A stretch of DNA of 64,000 nucleotides from contig NZ_MVHF01000032.1 in assembly GCF_002086485.1 (NCBI RefSeq), forward strand, positions 25,524 to 89,523, read 5' to 3'. Of this stretch, positions 60,678 to 64,000 are shown piece after piece. The position numbers and the translations under genes are program-made. Each line of letters opens with the position of its first letter. Position 1 is the first letter of the stretch. The notes beneath the pieces are model-generated. The model ran no database searches, had not been told where the DNA came from, and was given only the letters and a program-made list of their open reading frames with translations. The DNA is from Mycobacterium aquaticum (lineage in GTDB: Bacteria > Actinomycetota > Actinomycetes > Mycobacteriales > Mycobacteriaceae).

Positions 60678-61318
60678 ACCTCGGTCTGATCTGGCACAGT
60701 CTGCCGTTCCTGTGGTCAGGGTTCCTCATCACACTGGCCCTCGCAGCGGTGTCGATCGCGGGCTCGACGCTGCTGGGCCTGGCCGTGGCGGCGGTACGAA
60801 CCTCGCGGCTGCCGGTGCTACCCATCGTCGCGCGCGGCTACGTCGAGATTTTCCGCGGCTCGCCCATCCCCATCACCCTACTGTTCGTATACTTCGGGGC
60901 TGCACTGTATCTCGGCTACAGCGTCAATCTGTTCGTGGCCGCTGCGGTGGGGCTCAGCGTGTACCACAGCGCCTTCGTGGCCGAGATCATCCGCTCCGGG
61001 ATCGAGGCCGTGCCGGTCGGCCAACACGAAGCCGCCCAGATCCTGGGCCTCAAACCGGCCCAGACGTTCCGGTGGGTGGTCCTGCCGCAGACCGTCAAGA
61101 TCGTGCTCCCGCCCATGGTCGGCCAGTACATTTCGCTGATCAAGGACACCTCCATCGCGTCCATCATCGGGCTGGCGGAGATGATGAAAGTCGGCCAGTC
61201 CATCGTCGACCGCACCAGCGACCCGGTGTCGATCTACCTCGCGGTCGCCGTCTTCTACTTCATCGTGTGCTACCCGCTGTCGGTGTGGGTCACCCGGACC
61301 CAACGAAAGGCCATCTAG
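60674..61318 (+). CDS. Amino-acid ABC transporter permease
   Basis: 214 residues, ATG overlapping the previous stop (ATGA). About five membrane helices, with GYVEIFRGSPIPITLLFVYF and the EAA loop VGQHEAAQILGLKPAQTFRW. The second of a heterodimeric permease pair. The ATPase gene begins 2 bp after its stop. Confidence 0.93.
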   Translation: MNLGLIWHSLPFLWSGFLITLALAAVSIAGSTLLGLAVAAVRTSRLPVLPIVARGYVEIFRGSPIPITLLFVYFGAALYLGYSVNLFVAAAVGLSVYHSAFVAEIIRSGIEAVPVGQHEAAQILGLKPAQTFRWVVLPQTVKIVLPPMVGQYISLIKDTSIASIIGLAEMMKVGQSIVDRTSDPVSIYLAVAVFYFIVCYPLSVWVTRTQRKAI

Positions 61319-61320
61319 AC

Positions 61321-62085
61321 ATGACAACCTCGACGCTGACCGACAACACGATCGGCCGCAACATCCAGTTGTCCAGTGTCACCAAGAGTTTCGGTGACCT
61401 GCAAGTGCTGCGCGACATCACGCTCGACGTCGCCGACGGCGAGGTCGTCGTCCTCATCGGCGCATCCGGCTCGGGCAAGAGCACACTGCTGCGCATCATG
61501 AGCGGTCTGGAAACGGCAACCACCGGCGAGGTCGTGGTCGGTGGAGTACCCATGCACGACCCCAAACGTGCCCCGGAGATCCGCGGGCACGTCGGCATGG
61601 TGTTCCAGCAGTTCAACCTGTTTCCCCACCTCGACGCCATCGGCAACGTCACGCTGGCGCTGCGCAAGGTGTACAAGATGTCCAAAGAGCAGGCCAACAC
61701 CAAGGGCATGGAGGTGCTGGCCCGGGTCGGCATGGATGAACGCGCACACCACTATCCGAGCCAACTCTCCGGCGGCCAGCAGCAACGCGTGGCGATCGCC
61801 CGCGCGCTTGCGGTCAATCCGCGCATCATCTTCTTCGACGAGGCCACCTCGGCGCTCGACCCCGAACTGGTCGGCGAGGTCACCAACGTCATGCGCAGCC
61901 TGGCCGCCGACGGCATGACCATGGTGGTGGTGACCCACGAGATGGGCTTTGCCCGACGCACCGCCGACCGTGTGGTCTTCATGGCCGACGGGGTCATCGC
62001 CGAGCAGGGTGTACCCGAAGAGCTCTTCGGAAACCCGCAACACCCCAGGACCATCCAGTTCCTGAGTCGTATCGCCGAGGCGTAG
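61321..62085 (+). CDS. Amino-acid ABC transporter ATP-binding protein (GlnQ type)
   Basis: 254 residues. Walker A is LIGASGSGKSTLLRIM (about residues 43-58), the signature is LSGGQQQRVAIARAL, Walker B is IIFFDEATSALDP and the H-loop is VVVTHEMGFARRTADRVVF. It powers the uptake system. Last gene of the operon. A frameshifted fragment of a second such gene lies at 63825-63895. Confidence 0.95.
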   Translation: MTTSTLTDNTIGRNIQLSSVTKSFGDLQVLRDITLDVADGEVVVLIGASGSGKSTLLRIMSGLETATTGEVVVGGVPMHDPKRAPEIRGHVGMVFQQFNLFPHLDAIGNVTLALRKVYKMSKEQANTKGMEVLARVGMDERAHHYPSQLSGGQQQRVAIARALAVNPRIIFFDEATSALDPELVGEVTNVMRSLAADGMTMVVVTHEMGFARRTADRVVFMADGVIAEQGVPEELFGNPQHPRTIQFLSRIAEA

Positions 62086-62106
62086 CGGGGTTTGTTGTGG
62101 CAGGTC

Positions 62107-62126
62107 CGGCGGCTCTGCGTCCGCCG
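62107..62126. terminator. Possible terminator hairpin between convergent genes
   Basis: CGGCGG pairs with CCGCCG around CTCTGCGT, 21 bp after the ABC ATPase stop, in the gap to the convergent 13E12-type gene. No T tract. Confidence 0.35.
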
Positions 62127-62187
62127 ATACCCGCCACGTGTCCGGGGCTTTCACTATGGAGTTGTCAAGGTACGTTCGAGAGCTTGG

Positions 62188-63522
62188 CTACGCGGCGGTG
62201 GGCATCGAGGTCAGGGTGCGTCGTGCATGCGAGCGCAGGTGTGGCGGTTCGGGTCCGGTCCGGTCATACGGGGGGATGAACCAAGGATGGCGATCGGGAC
62301 CGAGATAGACCTGCCAGCCGCTGTGGTGGATCATGGTGTGGTGACAGCGGCAGAACAGCACGCCGTTGTCGACACACGTGGATCCGCCTGTGCCCCACGG
62401 GTTTATATGGTGGGCATCGCACCAGGACACGGGTCTGCCGCAGCCCGGAAACGCGCATCCGCGGTCGCGTATCCCCAAGGCTTTGCGGATGTGCGGTGGG
62501 AACAGCCGCTCACTGCGCCCCACATCCAGCGGTGCACCGTCCTGGTCAACCAGGACGGTGCCCATCGTGCTGTCACACGAGACGAGTTCGGCGGTAACAG
62601 TGCTGATCGGCCCGGTGAACCCGAGCATGTCCACACCCTGCTCCTCACCGGCCTCCATCGCGGCGGTCGCGGGACGAATCAGGGTGACATGCGGCAATAC
62701 ACCACCGGAGGTGGGACGCCCGGAACCGGACAGGTAGGTGCGCACCAACTGCCCGAACGCATCGGCGCGACGTTTGTCCGTCGAGCGGGGATCAGGTGAC
62801 CCGTCCGGCAGCGGGACCGGCCGGCACAACGGATCCAATGCGGCGAACAGTTCTTCCCCGGTGAGCGCATCCAGATCCAGGGTCGCCGCGACCCTCCCTT
62901 CGTCGTTCTGGTACAAGGTCATCTCGTTGAGGTCAGCGTTGTCCGCGACCGGCACCACCTCCTCACCTTGGGATGATTGGGCTGCGGTTTGCGCGATCGC
63001 GACCTCCCGGGCCTTCTTGCTCACCCCCGACGGAGTGGTCTGAATCATCAACGTGCGCACCACTTGTGCCCGCTCCCCGTCGGACAACTCCACTCGGGCG
63101 CCCACCCGAGCGACACCCTTACCGACCGCATCCACGAACTCGATCCCGAGTGCCCCGAGGCGATGCTGCCGGGTCAGCGCGGGCAGGGTGTACGCGGCGC
63201 GCCCCACCCGGGCGGCTTGATACGCCGCCGCGGGGGCCACCCCGAGCGCGGTCAGCAACTGCGCCCCCGAACGCAGACGCTTGCGCGTCGGGATCCCGGC
63301 ACGCTCAGCGGCGGCGACCGCTTGGGCGATCACGTAGTCGCACACGTTGCCCAACCTGACCGCGGCGGCCAGCACAGCCAGCAGCCGCCCGTCGTCAACC
63401 ACCCGGCGTGGACTGTCCAAAAGGTGAAACAACGTGCGCACAACGTCATCCTCGGGTGCAGGCGACGGGGTGAGCTCATCGATCAACGCATTGATAAAGA
63501 TGTCGAAATGGGCGGCATCCAT
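62188..63522 (-). CDS. DUF222/HNH protein, 13E12 repeat family
   Basis: 444 residues from ATG 63520-63522 (MDAAHFDIFIN). The DUF222 domain covers about 20-290 (ALTRQHRLGALGIEFVDAVG, TLDLDALTGEELFAALDPLC). The C-terminal HNH is DRGCAFPGCGRPVSWCDAHH, then NPWGTGGSTCVDNGVLFC and CRCHHTMIHH, with complete His/Asn/Cys ligands. This is the mycobacterial REP13E12 family; in M. tuberculosis these repeats serve as integration sites for a phiRv1-type prophage. An SOS-box-like site lies about 170 bp upstream. Confidence 0.9.
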   Translation of the reverse strand: MDAAHFDIFINALIDELTPSPAPEDDVVRTLFHLLDSPRRVVDDGRLLAVLAAAVRLGNVCDYVIAQAVAAAERAGIPTRKRLRSGAQLLTALGVAPAAAYQAARVGRAAYTLPALTRQHRLGALGIEFVDAVGKGVARVGARVELSDGERAQVVRTLMIQTTPSGVSKKAREVAIAQTAAQSSQGEEVVPVADNADLNEMTLYQNDEGRVAATLDLDALTGEELFAALDPLCRPVPLPDGSPDPRSTDKRRADAFGQLVRTYLSGSGRPTSGGVLPHVTLIRPATAAMEAGEEQGVDMLGFTGPISTVTAELVSCDSTMGTVLVDQDGAPLDVGRSERLFPPHIRKALGIRDRGCAFPGCGRPVSWCDAHHINPWGTGGSTCVDNGVLFCRCHHTMIHHSGWQVYLGPDRHPWFIPPYDRTGPEPPHLRSHARRTLTSMPTAA

Positions 63523-63692
63523 AACAGGTACCCAAGCTTTCACGACGAGTGCACACATGCAGAGCACGCGTGACGGGTCGAACAACCAAATCAGCTCCGA
63601 CCGGTTCCCGAGCGTCCCAGGAACCCGCCGAGCCGGCAGTGACGTGGCGCGGGCGAAGCTCTCACGCGCCCTTTCGGGGAGAGAACTTCTCT

Positions 63693-63708
63693 TCGAACTT
63701 ATGTTCTA
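63693..63708 (-). promoter_or_regulatory. LexA (SOS) box-like site
   Basis: TCGAAC-TTAT-GTTCTA on the plus strand matches the mycobacterial SOS consensus TCGAAC-N4-GTTCGA at 11 of 12 half-site bases. It lies 170 bp upstream of the 13E12-family gene start. Several M. tuberculosis 13E12 repeats are reported to be LexA-regulated. Confidence 0.65.
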
Positions 63709-63824
63709 CAGTACACCCCCGGCTGCGATTTGTCGAACACATTTTCGAATTGATGTCGATGACGCGGTGCCGGTTCTGGTCTCGTAGTCGTCGGCGTCGT
63801 TCATGAACTGTGCGACCTCCGCAG

Positions 63825-63895
63825 ACCCACCAGATGGGATTCGCCCGCCGCATGTCCGACCGCGTGGTCTTATGGCCGACGGGTCCCTCGACACC
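63825..63895 (+). pseudogene. Frameshifted fragment of a GlnQ-type ABC ATPase
   Basis: From 63825 the plus strand reads THQMGFARRMSDRVV, then loses one base and continues MADGS after a frame change (CTTATGGCC where the intact gene has CTTCATGGCC). This matches the H-loop region of the ABC ATPase at 61931-62000. Only about 22 codons are recognisable. It is a relic of a related gene rather than a recent copy, since many bases differ. Confidence 0.5.
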
Positions 63896-63932
63896 GAGAT
63901 TGACGCCAGGGTCGTGAAATCGCCGCTTGGAT

Positions 63933-64000
63933 TCAAGCGGTGGCTGCAACGAATGTGGATGGGTCTGAGAGTAGTCGGTCGAGTTCTTCGGCGGGGGTGC
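63933..64000 (-). CDS. 3' end of an unidentified minus-strand gene
   Basis: A minus-strand frame entering from the right edge ends at TGA (63933-63935) with the peptide TPAEELDRLLSDPSTFVAAT plus Ala. The helical, charged ending resembles a C-terminus, but 22 codons are too few to assign a family. Confidence 0.3.
   Translation of the reverse strand, partial: TPAEELDRLLSDPSTFVAATA

Larger units (their letters stand above)
63523..63932. other. Gene-free stretch after the 13E12-type start
   Basis: No intact gene is convincing here. It holds an SOS-box-like site (63693-63708) upstream of the 13E12-type gene and a frameshifted ABC ATPase fragment (63825-63895). Confidence 0.6.

Overview
The window is a high-GC actinobacterial chromosome segment, almost certainly from a fast-growing Mycolicibacterium-type mycobacterium. 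The evidence is a PPE protein, aftC, ppgK, cei, clpC2, a 13E12-family HNH protein, a sigA with a long lysine/alanine-rich and acidic N-terminus, and gene order that follows, as far as I remember it, the M. tuberculosis Rv2667-Rv2703 block. No database search was run; family names come from motifs and remembered homologues.

Region by region. 1-1440: a truncated TetR regulator, a tRNA-Val(CAC) on the minus strand, and a plus-strand tRNA cluster Gly(GCC)-Cys(GCA)-Val(GAC) closed by a hairpin. 1.5-10.4 kb is accessory: a TetR / heme oxygenase / PPE cassette that looks like a heme-utilisation unit, an SDR, a type I DAHP synthase, a CynX-type MFS transporter with a divergent FadR-type regulator, and an orphan PrrB-like histidine kinase. 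10.4-20.5 kb: clpC2 with paired palindromes at its promoter, secreted and envelope genes, ribD, a degenerate secreted hydrolase, aftC, msrB and a ferritin/VIT1-type iron or manganese exporter. 20.5-33.7 kb: an acyl-CoA dehydrogenase, the coproporphyrin-dependent heme genes hemE-hemY-chdC, an RNase D, dxs, nhaA and a TrmA-type RNA methyltransferase. 33.7-37.2 kb: potassium homeostasis (KimA-like importer, ceoB, ceoC). 37.2-45.6 kb: the conserved run DUF3159, OB-fold, DUF3710, dut, DUF3093, DUF4193, cei, suhB, ppgK, sigA.

47.1-58.1 kb is the unusual part and breaks the housekeeping order. It holds a LuxR-type regulator, a DUF4255 (Pvc16/Afp16-like) protein, a Pvc15/Afp15-like AAA+ ATPase, a zinc-ribbon membrane protein with repeated beta-rich domains, a membrane-anchored DUF3298-like protein, a lipoprotein, a secreted M23 + transglycosylase + NlpC/P60 protein whose NlpC/P60 cysteine is replaced by serine, a paralogous lipoprotein with a cysteine-rich repeat tail, and a small protein carrying the LQRxAGNxAV motif plus an HExxH site. 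These are accessory parts and cargo-like features of extracellular contractile injection systems, but no sheath, tube, baseplate or spike gene is present. It may be a reduced, repurposed or split system in a mycobacterium.

58.2-64 kb: an IclR regulator next to a polar amino-acid ABC transporter operon, then a 13E12-type DUF222/HNH protein with an upstream SOS-box-like site, a frameshifted fragment of a second ABC ATPase, and the 3' end of an unidentified minus-strand gene. The window is otherwise densely packed. Gene-free stretches over 300 bases are 724-1139 (promoter and palindrome only) and 63523-63932 (regulatory site and pseudogene fragment).
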